DNA of 64,000 nucleotides from Pueribacillus theae (GTDB lineage: Bacteria > Bacillota > Bacilli > Bacillales > UBA6769). Each line of letters opens with the position of its first letter. The stretch's first letter is position 1. The DNA lies in contig NZ_QCZG01000014.1 of the NCBI RefSeq assembly GCF_003097615.1, positions 1 through 64,000 of the forward strand, written 5' to 3'. Below, piece by piece: positions 24,350-33,570 of the stretch. Below the pieces are notes generated by a model. It was not told the DNA's origin and ran no database searches. It saw only the letters and a list, made by a program, of their open reading frames with translations. The position numbers were made by a program, and so were the translations under genes.

Positions 24350-25318
24350 TTATTCTACAACGGTATAATGCCAAATTCCGTTTGTTTTCTTTTTCTCTAC
24401 TTTTCCATTCGTTTCCAAATAATCCAAGTGGCCAACAACTTCTGACATGACAAGCGAAAACTGTTTTTCATACGTTTCTTTATAATATTCATGAGCGATT
24501 TCGCTTCCTGTCGTAAAGCCGTTTTTTATTAATGCTAAGAATTTCTCAGCTTTCCTTTCAATCCCGTTTAATCTTTTTGTAATTAACTCATGGTGGTTTT
24601 TTATGAGGGTGCCATGGCCGGGAAAAATCGTATCGATCTCAAACGAAAGAAATTTTTCCATTGAGTTGTAATGGTCCGTCAACGTATTCATTCTAATTCC
24701 AAATGGATCGGGTTCGACCAGTGCGTTGCTTGAAATATGTTCAATTAATAAATCCCCGGAAAACAGCCATTTTTGTTTTCGATCATAGAATGCAAGCTGA
24801 TCAGGCGCATGGCCCGGTGTTTCAATGACTTCAAAACCCATAAATTTTTCTGCAGTGATTTCACTTAGATCACATTCGATTGCTTGTGATTTGTTTTTTG
24901 TGAGCGCCTTTTGCAAATAATGGATTTGTTTTTTGCCGGCTTCGCCGCACCCCATTTCTTCATAAAGCTTTGTATAAAAGTCAACTCTCATTTCCATGAA
25001 ACGAGGCTCCCTTTTTAAACGTGGGATAGACAATGGGTGACAATACACCGGAATGGGGTGGATTTCTGTTATTCGATTGATAAGGCCGACATGATCAATA
25101 TGATGATGGGTTAAGATGATTTGTGTTAAATCGCTTAATTTACAATCGTTTTCTTTTAGTGTTTTTTGAAGCGCCTGCCAACAGTCTTCGTCATTATAAC
25201 CTGCGTCAATAAGTGTTAGAGAATGATCATCTTTCACCAAATAAAAATTAACGGTCTTTAATGAAAATTCTACTGGGGCAATCACTGGAAACACTTCATA
25301 CTTGTTTGTAGAAATCAA
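24350..25318 (-). CDS. metallo-beta-lactamase-fold hydrolase (YqjP-like)
   Basis: 322 residues. The metal-binding motif THHHIDHVGL (residues about 69-78), a further His in ETPGHAPDQL, Asp in FSGDLLIEHIS and His in FPGHGTLI form the usual dinuclear site. A C-terminal helical domain (about 235-322) with LDYLETNGKVEK looks like a small winged-helix add-on seen in MBL-fold proteins of this type. It is a cytosolic hydrolase of a thioester, lactone or similar bond; the substrate cannot be told. It starts 6 bases after the stop of the upstream gene, with which it forms an operon. Confidence 0.82.
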   Translation of the reverse strand: MISTNKYEVFPVIAPVEFSLKTVNFYLVKDDHSLTLIDAGYNDEDCWQALQKTLKENDCKLSDLTQIILTHHHIDHVGLINRITEIHPIPVYCHPLSIPRLKREPRFMEMRVDFYTKLYEEMGCGEAGKKQIHYLQKALTKNKSQAIECDLSEITAEKFMGFEVIETPGHAPDQLAFYDRKQKWLFSGDLLIEHISSNALVEPDPFGIRMNTLTDHYNSMEKFLSFEIDTIFPGHGTLIKNHHELITKRLNGIERKAEKFLALIKNGFTTGSEIAHEYYKETYEKQFSLVMSEVVGHLDYLETNGKVEKKKTNGIWHYTVVE

Positions 25319-25324
25319 AAATAT

Positions 25325-26044
25325 TCACTCCTTATCCATGGGCATGCTCGTTTCGATATCGTAACGATCGACAGAGCAAGCCTCTTTCGCATGTTGAATT
25401 GTTTTTATCTCTTTCTCTGATTTTGTTGGGCATAAAATAAAGACTTCTGTCTTTTTTCCTGATTCCAAAAATCGAAAAGAAACGTCTGTTTCAGCCGAAA
25501 GGCTTTGGATTTTTTGGACAAGTTCTGTAATCGGTTGCCACTGTTCTTCAGAATTGGAAAAGCTCTGTTCCAGTTCAAAGTGGGCACTAAGTTCAGCTTT
25601 CGCTTCATCGTACCGGGGGATGTTCGGACCCTTCACTTTATCCAGGCTTTGATAGGTGACATAATGCGTTTCGACCGTTTGTAACTCAGGATAGATTTTT
25701 TGATAAAAAGGTTTTATGTCTTCTTCGAGTTGGCGGGCCCATAAAACTTCAGGATAAGTATCGACATATTTGTATTCAGCAAACCCCTCTTCTGCATAAA
25801 ATTCCAGCGTAGAATCGTTTGACGGATAAAAAACACCGCCGTATGAACCATCTTTAAAATTGTAGAAGGATTCCTTTCGTTCGAATTCCTCATTGTATTT
25901 TTCCTCTAAGTGGATCTCCAATTTTTTTGCAATGGCATTTTTCTTCCAAGGGAGCCCGTATATTGAACTTGTAAACCAAGCTGCCGCAAGCAAAAGTAAA
26001 ATCAGAGCAAGAATCATTATCGTCCATTTTTTCGCGGTCAACAT
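25325..26044 (-). CDS. membrane-anchored protein, unknown
   Basis: 239 residues from the ATG at 26044, chosen because TTGGAGAG lies just upstream; an ATG at 26065 is less well placed. One N-terminal membrane helix (about 8-28) is followed by an acidic extracellular domain with no recognised motif and few cysteines (two near the C-terminus). It shares an operon with the MBL-fold hydrolase. Confidence 0.65.
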   Translation of the reverse strand: MLTAKKWTIMILALILLLLAAAWFTSSIYGLPWKKNAIAKKLEIHLEEKYNEEFERKESFYNFKDGSYGGVFYPSNDSTLEFYAEEGFAEYKYVDTYPEVLWARQLEEDIKPFYQKIYPELQTVETHYVTYQSLDKVKGPNIPRYDEAKAELSAHFELEQSFSNSEEQWQPITELVQKIQSLSAETDVSFRFLESGKKTEVFILCPTKSEKEIKTIQHAKEACSVDRYDIETSMPMDKE

Positions 26045-26230
26045 TTTTACTCTCCAACCCATCATTATGAATAGCTTTTGGTTACTATTCGATAAAAAAT
26101 TTGAGAAACCTTCCTACTGGATTCGATTTGCAAAAAAGACTTCATTCCTTTCATCGGCTTTTCTTATATAATAGGTTAGGATTCTTAAAAAGTATACATG
26201 ATTAAACAGGGAATGGCTTGATTTATTTTT

Positions 26231-27685
26231 TACAATCATTAGGCGAGAACGCCCTTCATTTCAATGAGGAGATGAATCGCCTTGTTTTTTGTATTTTATT
26301 TGTCTTAAACCACTTGCATGTCCGCTTTCTTTTTCATATAATAAATTACGGAAACATATGTTCCGTTTAAGGGGGTGACATCATGGCAACCGTCACCTAT
26401 TTGGTTAAATTAAAGAAACCTTCAAAAAGGAAACACAAAATGTGGCTGAATGAACAAAAAGTGTTTGTCCATTGTCTAAACGATTGTGTCACCCGCTTGT
26501 TGAATGGCGAAAAACTAACCTCGAAGAATGTTCCCTTTCCCTTAAAGAGCGCCATCAAAAACGAAGCCATTCGCCGGGCAAAGAAAGCCGTATCTGACTA
26601 TAAAAAGAAAGCAGCGAAATCCATCCCTGTTTTTAAAGCAGACACCCCCATCAGTGTTAACAACCAAAACTGGGATACACAATGTAAAAAAGGCCGCTGG
26701 TATCTTGGTTTCACAACGAGTATGGGAAAAAAGTATCTGCCAGTCCACGAGACGGATTGGGTGAACACCTATTTCCCATACTTAACAAAACCGAATCGAC
26801 ACTTTCGCGGTACAATACAACTCCTTCGTAAGGGGCGAAACTGGTATGTGGCAATCCCCATTGAAATCTCTTGTGACATTCAGCAACTATCACAATATAA
26901 ATTGGCACAACGTACACCCATTGGTGTTGACCTTGGCTTAAGGCATCTTGCGGTTATAACGGAATTGCAATCAGGAAAACGCCAATGGTTCAGTGGAAAA
27001 GAAGTCGGCTACATCAGGCGCCATTTCAGATCTCTCAGACGTTCTCTAGGTAAAAAGAAAGCACTGCGTGCAATCGAACAAATCGGGAATAAAGAAAGGC
27101 GTTGGATCACGGACTACAACCGCAAATTAGCCCATGACATCATCATGTTTTGCCTGCAATTTGACCAACCGATGATTCAAATGGAGCAGCTCGAAAACAT
27201 CCGAAACACGTGTAAAACAACGAAACAAGCTGATCGGACCATTCACTCCTGGCCTTTTTATCAATTGAAACTGTTCATTAAACAAAAGGCAGCCAAACAT
27301 AACATTCCAGTCACCGATATCGATCCTTACAAGACAAGCCAAACTTGTTTTCATTGCGGGTATGCGGATAAAAGGAATCGCCATAAGAGCAAGTTCCATT
27401 GCAAACAATGTGGCTATGTTTGCCATGCTGATTTAAATGCGGCGAAAAACATTGCAAGAAGCACGAGCCTGGCGGTGTAGTTCAATTGAACGATAGACCA
27501 GGTGCCTGCAAGGTATAATCCTATGCAGGAGGGTCGTTGTGGCACGACCTACAGTTGCCATAATGAAGACAGGTCAGAAATGGAACAACGGGTACGAATA
27601 TTTCTTCATCGTACCTCTGTCAGAGTGAGCAGCTACCTAGTTTCCACAAGGAAGCTCTCCATTTCATATGGAGGGATGATGTCAC
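26231..27685 (+). mobile_element. IS200/IS605-family element carrying only tnpB
   Basis: Left boundary: an imperfect subterminal hairpin with AGGCGA (26241-26246) facing TCGCCT (26277-26282). Right boundary: the last of several hairpins, CTCTCCAT facing ATGGAGGG (27655-27675), followed by TGATGTCAC. There are no long terminal inverted repeats, as expected for this family. No tnpA is present, so the element depends on a transposase elsewhere. It lies 32 bases upstream of the nhaC start codon. Boundaries are estimates. Confidence 0.6.
26383..27480 (+). CDS. tnpB: TnpB (OrfB), RNA-guided nuclease-type transposon protein
   Basis: 365 residues and apparently intact. RuvC-I Asp D183 in PIGVDLGLRHLAV, RuvC-II Glu E268 in QMEQLENI and RuvC-III Asp D350 in CHADLNAAKNIA are present. 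The zinc ribbon has two CxxC pairs (TCFHCGYAD and FHCKQCGYVC). An N-terminal basic domain with the usual SIPVF and WYLGF segments precedes it. Proteins of this family are guided by an RNA made from the element's right end to cut DNA at the excised donor site. AAGGGGGTGAC gives a strong SD. It should be active, but TnpA must be supplied from elsewhere. Confidence 0.92.
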   Translation: MATVTYLVKLKKPSKRKHKMWLNEQKVFVHCLNDCVTRLLNGEKLTSKNVPFPLKSAIKNEAIRRAKKAVSDYKKKAAKSIPVFKADTPISVNNQNWDTQCKKGRWYLGFTTSMGKKYLPVHETDWVNTYFPYLTKPNRHFRGTIQLLRKGRNWYVAIPIEISCDIQQLSQYKLAQRTPIGVDLGLRHLAVITELQSGKRQWFSGKEVGYIRRHFRSLRRSLGKKKALRAIEQIGNKERRWITDYNRKLAHDIIMFCLQFDQPMIQMEQLENIRNTCKTTKQADRTIHSWPFYQLKLFIKQKAAKHNIPVTDIDPYKTSQTCFHCGYADKRNRHKSKFHCKQCGYVCHADLNAAKNIARSTSLAV

Positions 27686-27705
27686 AGCAATTCCCATCTA
27701 GGAGG
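27481..27705 (+). ncRNA. candidate right-end guide RNA (omega RNA) of tnpB
   Basis: Directly after the tnpB stop come four hairpins: CCTGCA/TGCAGG (27505-27529), GGTCGT/ACGACC (27532-27549), GGTACGA/TCGTACC (27591-27615) and CTCTCCAT/ATGGAGGG (27655-27675). The element appears to end near 27685. If so, the 16-20 bases that follow would be the guide. That stretch contains the SD of nhaC. This fits known omega RNA layout; the exact boundary is inferred. Confidence 0.45.
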
Positions 27706-27717
27706 AACATAAATAAA

Positions 27718-29293
27718 ATGGAAAACACAATATATTCTTTGTTACCTCCACTTCTAGCTATTTTATTAGTGGTTGTAACAAGAAGGGTGCTTTTATCCCT
27801 TGCAGCTGGTATCATAGCATCGGCAATTTTGCTTTCCGAATTTAATGTAACAAAAACTTTTTTGATCGTGGGTGATGCAGCAAAAAACATTTTAATTGAA
27901 GACGGAGGGCTTAATACTTCTAATATTTTTATTATTTTATTTTTGCTGCTGCTTGGAAACATCACGGCTTTTATTTCTATTTCAGGAGGAAGCAAGGCGT
28001 TCGGGGATTGGGCGATGAAAAGGGTTAAGACCCGTGTCGGTGCCCAAATGATTGGCGCCGTCCTTGGTATCATTATTTTTATTGATGATTATTTTAATGC
28101 GCTCGCTGTTGGACAAGTGACACGGCCGATTACCGATCGACAGAAAGTATCAAGGGCAAAACTTGCTTATATTATTGATTCGACTTCCGCACCAGTATGT
28201 GTAGCCTCTCCGATTTCAAGCTGGGGCGCCTATATCATTACGTTGATTGGTTCCATTTCATGGGGTCAGTGAATACTCTGCGTTTTCAGCGTTTATCCAA
28301 ATGATACCGATGAACTATTACGTTTGGGCCACGCTTGGGATTGTGTTTATCGTTGCTTTCCGAAATTTCAACATTGGAGCTATGAAAGTCCATGAAGAGA
28401 AAGCAGTTAGAGAGGGACAACTTTATGATCCAAATAAAATCATTCCGGGTGAGCTAAAGAATGGGTTTCCGATAAGCAATTCAGGGTCGGTAGGCGATCT
28501 GATGTGGCCCATTATTTCCCTTGTTGTTGGTACGGTTGGAGCAATGATGTGGACTGGATTTCAAGCGACAGATGGAGACGCCTCGTTATGAACAGTCTTT
28601 GAAAATACCGAGGTGGCAAAGTCGTTAGTAATTGGTGGGTTTCTTGGATTAATTGTGACATTGGCGTTGTTCTATAGACAAGCTTTCATTTTAAAAGGCG
28701 TTCAAAAAGATGTATTTGGAAGGGGTATATTGGAAGGGATGAAATCCATGCTTCCTGCCATTTACATTTTACTATTCGCGTGGACCATTGTTGATTTGAT
28801 TGGAAGGCTTGGCACGGGTAAATATCTAGCAGGTTTAGTCGAGCAATCAAGCCTGAATGTTTCTTTTCTGCCGATTATGATGTTTATCATCGCCGGGATT
28901 ATGGCTTTTTCAACAGGAACATCATGGGGTTCTTTCGGTATTCTTCTCCCCATAGCAGGGGATATTGCAGCTGCGACAGATATTGGCATGCTACTGCCTT
29001 CGATGGCAGCTGTTCTGGCGGGTTCAGCCTTTGGTGACCATTGTTCACCGATTTCTGACACCACGATTCTATCTTCAACTGGAGCGGGTTCTAACCATAT
29101 TGATCATGTGATGACACAGTTGCCTTATGCGTTAATTGGTGCCGTTATCTCCGCAATCGGTTATATAGTACTCGGTTTTACAGGAAGTTCAATATTGGGA
29201 TTAGGGATTGTCTTCGTAATACTTGCGCTTATTCTTTTCGTAGGAAAACCAAAAAACAGCTTGTTTCACTTGAAAAAGGTGTTTTTAATCTAA
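27718..29293 (+). pseudogene. NhaC-family Na+/H+ antiporter, broken
   Basis: The gene starts at 27718 with AGGAGGAAC upstream. The first frame (MENTIYSLLPPLLAILLVVV and on) contains IIFIDDYFNALAVGQVTRPI, a hallmark of this antiporter family. It ends at 28272 because of a frameshift near 28255-28265. The continuation FHGVSEYSAF runs to a TGA stop (28589-28591), beyond which the same frame goes on (VAKSLVIGGFLGLIV) with GDHCSPISDTTILSS to 29293. So there is one frameshift and one nonsense codon, in a protein of about 525 residues. A transposon lies just upstream and may have separated it from its promoter. Confidence 0.85.
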
Positions 29294-29381
29294 AAAAGAT
29301 TTTCATCCTATTTTTTAAATTATTTATCGATCGTCTTTCTTCTGATGATTATCGTAATATTGCCCCCATTTGGTTAAAAAA

Positions 29382-29410
29382 GCAGGAGCCAAAATTTGGT
29401 TCCTGTTTTT
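29382..29410 (+). terminator. intrinsic terminator
   Basis: GCAGGAGCCAAA pairs with TTTGGTTCCTG and is followed by TTTTT. It also has A-rich sequence before it. Confidence 0.75.
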
Positions 29411-29540
29411 CATGTTAACGTGAAGTATCTTTTACTGGATGGAAGAAACCCGTTTAAGCTAAATAGATTGAATAGTAATTAAAATGGGAAAAATGTGATA
29501 CGATGTATTTACTAGAAAAATATATAAATGGGGGATATTC

Positions 29541-31928
29541 ATGGCTGAATTACCGGTACTTCAAAAAAAGATAAAAAAGCGAAATTGGAAAAAAATACTT
29601 TTCTATGGTTTAGCAATTTTAATTATTTTATGCTTGGGTGCTTTCTTTTTTATAAACAATTTCATAAATAAGTCCCTTCCACAGATTGAAGGCACGATTG
29701 AACTTCCACTTTTGGAAGACGAAGTTACTGTGGTGACCGATGGTAGCGGTGTGCCGCATATTAAGGCAAAAAACGACCATGATTTATTCGTAGCGCAAGG
29801 ATATATGCAGGCGCAAAACCGGATGTTCCAGATGGAATTGTCACGAAGGCAAGCTTCGGGAACATTGAGTGAAGTCGTTGGCGACGCGACCGTTGAGCAA
29901 GATAAATATTTCCGTGCGTTGGGCTTGAGGCGGGCTGCAGAAAAATCATACGACAGCTACTCAGACGATGCGAAACAAGTTCTTGAATGGTTTGCAGAAG
30001 GCATTAATGCATATATTGATGAAGCGACGAATAACAACAGTTTACCCGTTGAATTTTTATTAATGGGCGTAACTCCTCAGAAATGGACGCCGATTGATTC
30101 TTTGACGATTGGAAAGTATATGGCTTTTGACCTTGGAGGACACTGGGAGAGGCAGGCTTTTAACTATTATGCACTGAACCATTTTTCAGAAGAAAAAGCG
30201 TATGAATTGTTCCCGCATTATCCGAAGTCACGGTCAACGATACTTCAAGAGGATGAAGTGGATATCGCTGCGAACCTCGCGCATGCTGTGATTCCACATT
30301 CTTTTAATGGCAGCAATAATTGGGTTGTCAGTGGTAAAAAAACAAAAAACGGTTTGCCATTACTTGCTGATGACCCACATCTCGGCCTCGCGACGCCATC
30401 AATCTGGCTGCAAATGCACTTGGAAACCGATGAAATGAATGTGTCTGGCGTTATTTTTGCAGGTGTTCCCGGAATTATTCTCGGGCATAACGATAAGATC
30501 GCATGGGGTGTAACGAATACGGGACCGGACGTTCAGCAGCTCTATTTAGAAAAGCGCAATCCAGATAACGAACAGGAATTTTTATTTGAAGACAAGTGGG
30601 AAAAGGCGGCTGTCATTGATGAGCCGATCAAAGTAAAAGATGGAGAAACAATCGAGTATCAAGTTGTGGAAACACGCCATGGGCCGGTCGTTTCAGAATT
30701 TGCGAAAGAGAGTGGGAAGGATGTCGTACTGTCTTTAAGATGGACAGCACTTGATCCGACAACAGAACTTGAAGCCATTTTGGATATAAATCGGGCGGAA
30801 AATTGGGCTGAGTTTGAAAAAGGCTTGGAAAAATTCCTTGTCCCGGCTCAAAACTTTGTTTTTGCAGCGAAGGATGGCACAATTGCTTACAAAGCGAATG
30901 GAAGAATACCGATTTATGAAAACGGAGACGATGCGTTACTTCCGCTTCCCGGCTGGGAAGCGAAATACGAATGGAAGGATTTTATACCGTATGATAAGTT
31001 GCCGCGGGTCGTTAACCCGGAAAAAGGATTCATTGCGACCGCGAACAACAAAGTAGCTGGAGAGAACTATCCTTATCATATTTCAAACGTATGGGCACAG
31101 CCGTATCGGTATGAACGAATTGAAGAGGTTCTTGCATCCCGCGACGATTTAACAGCAGAAGATATGAAAGCATTCCAAATGGATACGATGAATCTCAGAG
31201 CACGAGAGTTTGTTCCGATTTTTTCCGATATACTATCGGAAGCAAAGCTAGGTGATATCGAAAAGCAAGCATTGGCAGAGCTGGAAAAATGGGATTTCAA
31301 GGATGAGGCGAATGCATCCCAGCCGCTTATTTTCCATCACTGGTTCGATGAAATCGAAGCGATTTTGTATGATGAGATTCCGGATACGATGATGAAACTA
31401 TTTGGAAGCCGCGGGCAGACGACGGATGAGTTATTGCGGAAAGCTGCAAGTGGAGAAGGCTCAGAGTGGATTGACGAAAATGGGGGACTTGAGCAAGTGC
31501 TCGGGCAATCGCTTGAGCGGACAGTTGTGAAGTTGAAGGAAGAATATGGGGAAGACGTAACCGCTTGGAAATGGGGAGAGTATCACAAAGTCCAGTTTAC
31601 CCATCCTTTGTCAGGAATCAACCCTATATTGGCATACTTTTTTAACCATGAAAAACCGATGCCAGTAGGAGGAAGCGATGTGACTCCGATGGCAGCCAGC
31701 TATAATAAGGAGACTGGCGAGGTTGATCACGGTGCATCATGGCGATTTGTTATCGATCTAAACAATTCAGATGTAGGCTACCATATCGTGGGGCCTGGTC
31801 AGGAAGGCCATTTCAAGAGTAAGTGGTACCACGATCAGATGGACGATTGGGTCGAAGGAACCTACCACGAAACGAAGCTAAGTGATGTAAAAGGCAAGAA
31901 GCTGCTGCTAACACCTGCTAAGAAGTGA
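29541..31928 (+). CDS. penicillin acylase family protein (Ntn hydrolase)
   Basis: 795 residues, membrane-anchored by one N-terminal helix (about 20-43). The alpha-chain part (to about 257) includes FVAQGYMQAQNRMFQMELSR. The self-processing nucleophile is probably S258 in NGSNNWVVSG, which starts the beta chain, followed by ADDPHLGL and the Asn-Arg region typical of the family. Such enzymes hydrolyse amide bonds of acyl side chains, such as penicillin G or N-acyl-homoserine lactones. This protein would act on the cell surface. The natural substrate is unknown. TGGGGGATATTC gives the SD. Monocistronic. Confidence 0.9.
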   Translation: MAELPVLQKKIKKRNWKKILFYGLAILIILCLGAFFFINNFINKSLPQIEGTIELPLLEDEVTVVTDGSGVPHIKAKNDHDLFVAQGYMQAQNRMFQMELSRRQASGTLSEVVGDATVEQDKYFRALGLRRAAEKSYDSYSDDAKQVLEWFAEGINAYIDEATNNNSLPVEFLLMGVTPQKWTPIDSLTIGKYMAFDLGGHWERQAFNYYALNHFSEEKAYELFPHYPKSRSTILQEDEVDIAANLAHAVIPHSFNGSNNWVVSGKKTKNGLPLLADDPHLGLATPSIWLQMHLETDEMNVSGVIFAGVPGIILGHNDKIAWGVTNTGPDVQQLYLEKRNPDNEQEFLFEDKWEKAAVIDEPIKVKDGETIEYQVVETRHGPVVSEFAKESGKDVVLSLRWTALDPTTELEAILDINRAENWAEFEKGLEKFLVPAQNFVFAAKDGTIAYKANGRIPIYENGDDALLPLPGWEAKYEWKDFIPYDKLPRVVNPEKGFIATANNKVAGENYPYHISNVWAQPYRYERIEEVLASRDDLTAEDMKAFQMDTMNLRAREFVPIFSDILSEAKLGDIEKQALAELEKWDFKDEANASQPLIFHHWFDEIEAILYDEIPDTMMKLFGSRGQTTDELLRKAASGEGSEWIDENGGLEQVLGQSLERTVVKLKEEYGEDVTAWKWGEYHKVQFTHPLSGINPILAYFFNHEKPMPVGGSDVTPMAASYNKETGEVDHGASWRFVIDLNNSDVGYHIVGPGQEGHFKSKWYHDQMDDWVEGTYHETKLSDVKGKKLLLTPAKK

Positions 31929-31931
31929 ACG

Positions 31932-31953
31932 AGGCTCCGAAAGGAGCCTTCAT
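31932..31953 (+). terminator. weak hairpin terminator
   Basis: GGCTCC pairs with GGAGCC through a GAAA tetraloop three bases after the acylase stop codon. The T-run is short. Confidence 0.45.
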
Positions 31954-32120
31954 AGCAAATCATAGGAGCAGTTTCATTCGTCTTTATTAAGAAAGTAAAA
32001 AATGCATTTCACTAAGCGGGGCATAACGCCAAAAGCTTTTTAGGTATTGGCATCTAAAGAGTTTATAGAAAAAGATGATATAATGATGGATAATAAATCT
32101 TGGGTTATGGGGTGATCTTA

Positions 32121-32696
32121 GTGTCATTACCGAAAGAGGATCGCATATACACATACGCTGATTATTTATCATGGAACGATGATGTTAGAATTGAAATTAT
32201 TGATGGCACCCTCTATCTTCAAGCTGCACCTTCACGGGTTCATCAAGAAATATTATCTGAGTTGCATCGGCAAATTGCTAATTTTTTAGTGGGGAAGGAA
32301 TGCAAGGTGTATCCTGCACCTTTTCATGTGTTATTAGATTTGGAAGAAGAAATTGATGATGACAAGGAGCGGAAGAATGTCTTTGAACCCGACATTTCGA
32401 TTATTTGTGATCAATCAAAATTGAATGATCACGGATGTAAAGGAAGTCCAGATATGATTATTGAGATCACCTCCCCTTCGACTGCTAGAAAAGATAAAAT
32501 TGAGAAATTCAACAAATACGAAAAAGCAAAGGTAAAAGAATACTGGATTGTTGAACCCCAAGAAAAAATTGTAAGTGTGTTTACTTTGCAAAAAAATCAA
32601 AGATATGGCCGTCCTGATTTATATACAGACGAAGATAAGGTGGAGGTTTCTATTTTTAAGGATTTAACGATTGATTTGTCTTTGGTCTTTTCCTAA
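32121..32696 (+). CDS. Uma2 (DUF820) putative restriction-fold endonuclease
   Basis: 191 residues from the GTG at 32121, chosen because GGGGTGATC lies 4-10 bases upstream. The fold is that of Uma2 proteins: YTYADYLSW, EIIDGTLYLQAAPS, HQEILSELHRQI, EPDISIICD and SPDMIIEITSPSTARKD. The Glu, Asp and Glu/Lys in the last three form the PD-(D/E)XK-type site. The cellular role of such proteins is not known. It is a separate gene just upstream of a toxin-antitoxin pair. Confidence 0.85.
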   Translation: MSLPKEDRIYTYADYLSWNDDVRIEIIDGTLYLQAAPSRVHQEILSELHRQIANFLVGKECKVYPAPFHVLLDLEEEIDDDKERKNVFEPDISIICDQSKLNDHGCKGSPDMIIEITSPSTARKDKIEKFNKYEKAKVKEYWIVEPQEKIVSVFTLQKNQRYGRPDLYTDEDKVEVSIFKDLTIDLSLVFS

Positions 32697-32857
32697 TGCT
32701 TATGCTATTCCGAAAGGTGAAAAATGGAATACATTGATAATGTTCTCATAGTGGGAATTTTATTTCCTAAGCCTTAAATCGAATTAGGCGTATAAATCAT
32801 GTTACAATAAAAACACAGTCTATTCTTCTTAATGTGACTTTGAAGGGGTGATTGAGC

Positions 32858-33055
32858 ATGAGCACTGCGAAAGAACAATTATTAAAAATAATTAATGAGA
32901 TTCCAGAAAGTCAATTAGCAAAAATATTAGATTTTGCTGAATACCTTCGTGATAAACAGAAGGGGAAGCTACAGGCTGATTTATCAAAAGCAAGTGAAAG
33001 CAGCCTGGATTTTTGGAATAACGACGTTGATGATGAGGTTTGGAATGACGTATAA
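32858..33055 (+). CDS. antitoxin (DUF2281-like)
   Basis: 65 residues from the ATG at 32858; GAAGGGGTGAT lies 9 bases before it and too close to an upstream TTG. The N-terminal helix pair AKEQLLKIINEIPESQLAKI then LDFAEYLRDKQKGK is typical of DUF2281 antitoxins. The acidic C-terminus (DFWNNDVDDEVWNDV) probably wraps the toxin. It overlaps the toxin gene by 11 bases, as usual for such pairs. Confidence 0.75.
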   Translation: MSTAKEQLLKIINEIPESQLAKILDFAEYLRDKQKGKLQADLSKASESSLDFWNNDVDDEVWNDV

Positions 33056-33380
33056 ACATGGGGATATTCTACTAATATTTGTCCCTTTCACTGATTTATC
33101 TACTAGCAAGCAGCGCCCCGTGTTAGTTGTTTCAAACGATTTATATAATAAATATTCGGATGATTTACTCGTAGCAGCAATCACTTCGAACTTGAAAAAT
33201 ATTGATTATTCAGTTATTATTCAAACCCAAGATTTAGATAATGGTGAATTGAGAAAGACTTCTGCAATACGAGCGGACAAGCTTTATACGCTTTCAAAAC
33301 ATATTGTTAAAAGAAAGTTTGGCAATGTTAAAAGTAAAATTTTAAATGAAGTCATTTTAAAGATTAATGAAATATTTTAA
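33045..33380 (+). CDS. PemK/MazF-type toxin
   Basis: 111 residues from the ATG at 33045, which overlaps the antitoxin. GATGAGGTTTGG precedes it. The family N-terminus YKHGDILLIFVPFTDLS is followed by KQRPVLVVSNDLYN and later TSAIRADKLYTLSK. These are the conserved loops of the MazF/PemK endoribonuclease fold (R in KQRPV and T/S in TSAIR). It would cut RNA when freed from the antitoxin. An earlier in-frame start is inside the antitoxin gene and less likely. Confidence 0.85.
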   Translation: MTYKHGDILLIFVPFTDLSTSKQRPVLVVSNDLYNKYSDDLLVAAITSNLKNIDYSVIIQTQDLDNGELRKTSAIRADKLYTLSKHIVKRKFGNVKSKILNEVILKINEIF

Positions 33381-33383
33381 ATT

Positions 33384-33430
33384 CCTACTACATAACAATT
33401 TTAGCTTGTTGTACCATAGTAGGTTTTTTG
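33384..33430 (+). terminator. intrinsic terminator after the toxin gene
   Basis: CCTACTA (33384-33390) pairs with TAGTAGG (33417-33423), with an inner TAACAA/TTGTT(A) stem and six T. Confidence 0.75.
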
Positions 33431-33517
33431 CGTGTTTAGCACAATGTGAACAACGTATTAAACCATCCCAAACATAGTAAATGATTTTGAAATTAAAAAC
33501 TAAGTTTATTTTTTCAG

Positions 33518-33570
33518 CCCTTTGACCATAAAATAGCTAACAGCTACGTTGGTCAAAGGGTGATTTTTTT
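33518..33570 (+). promoter_or_regulatory. terminator-like hairpin overlapping the SD of the glycosyltransferase
   Basis: CCCTTTGACC (33518-33527) pairs perfectly with GGTCAAAGGG (33551-33560), and a run of T follows (33564-33570). The 3' arm contains AAAGGG, the SD of the next gene, and the last T is part of its TTG start. Formation of the hairpin would both terminate transcription and hide the ribosome site. Confidence 0.6.

Noticed and set aside
26383-27685. CRISPR or Cas12-type locus
   Set aside because: The nuclease is a TnpB of normal length, and no repeat-spacer array is present; the hairpins fit a transposon guide RNA.
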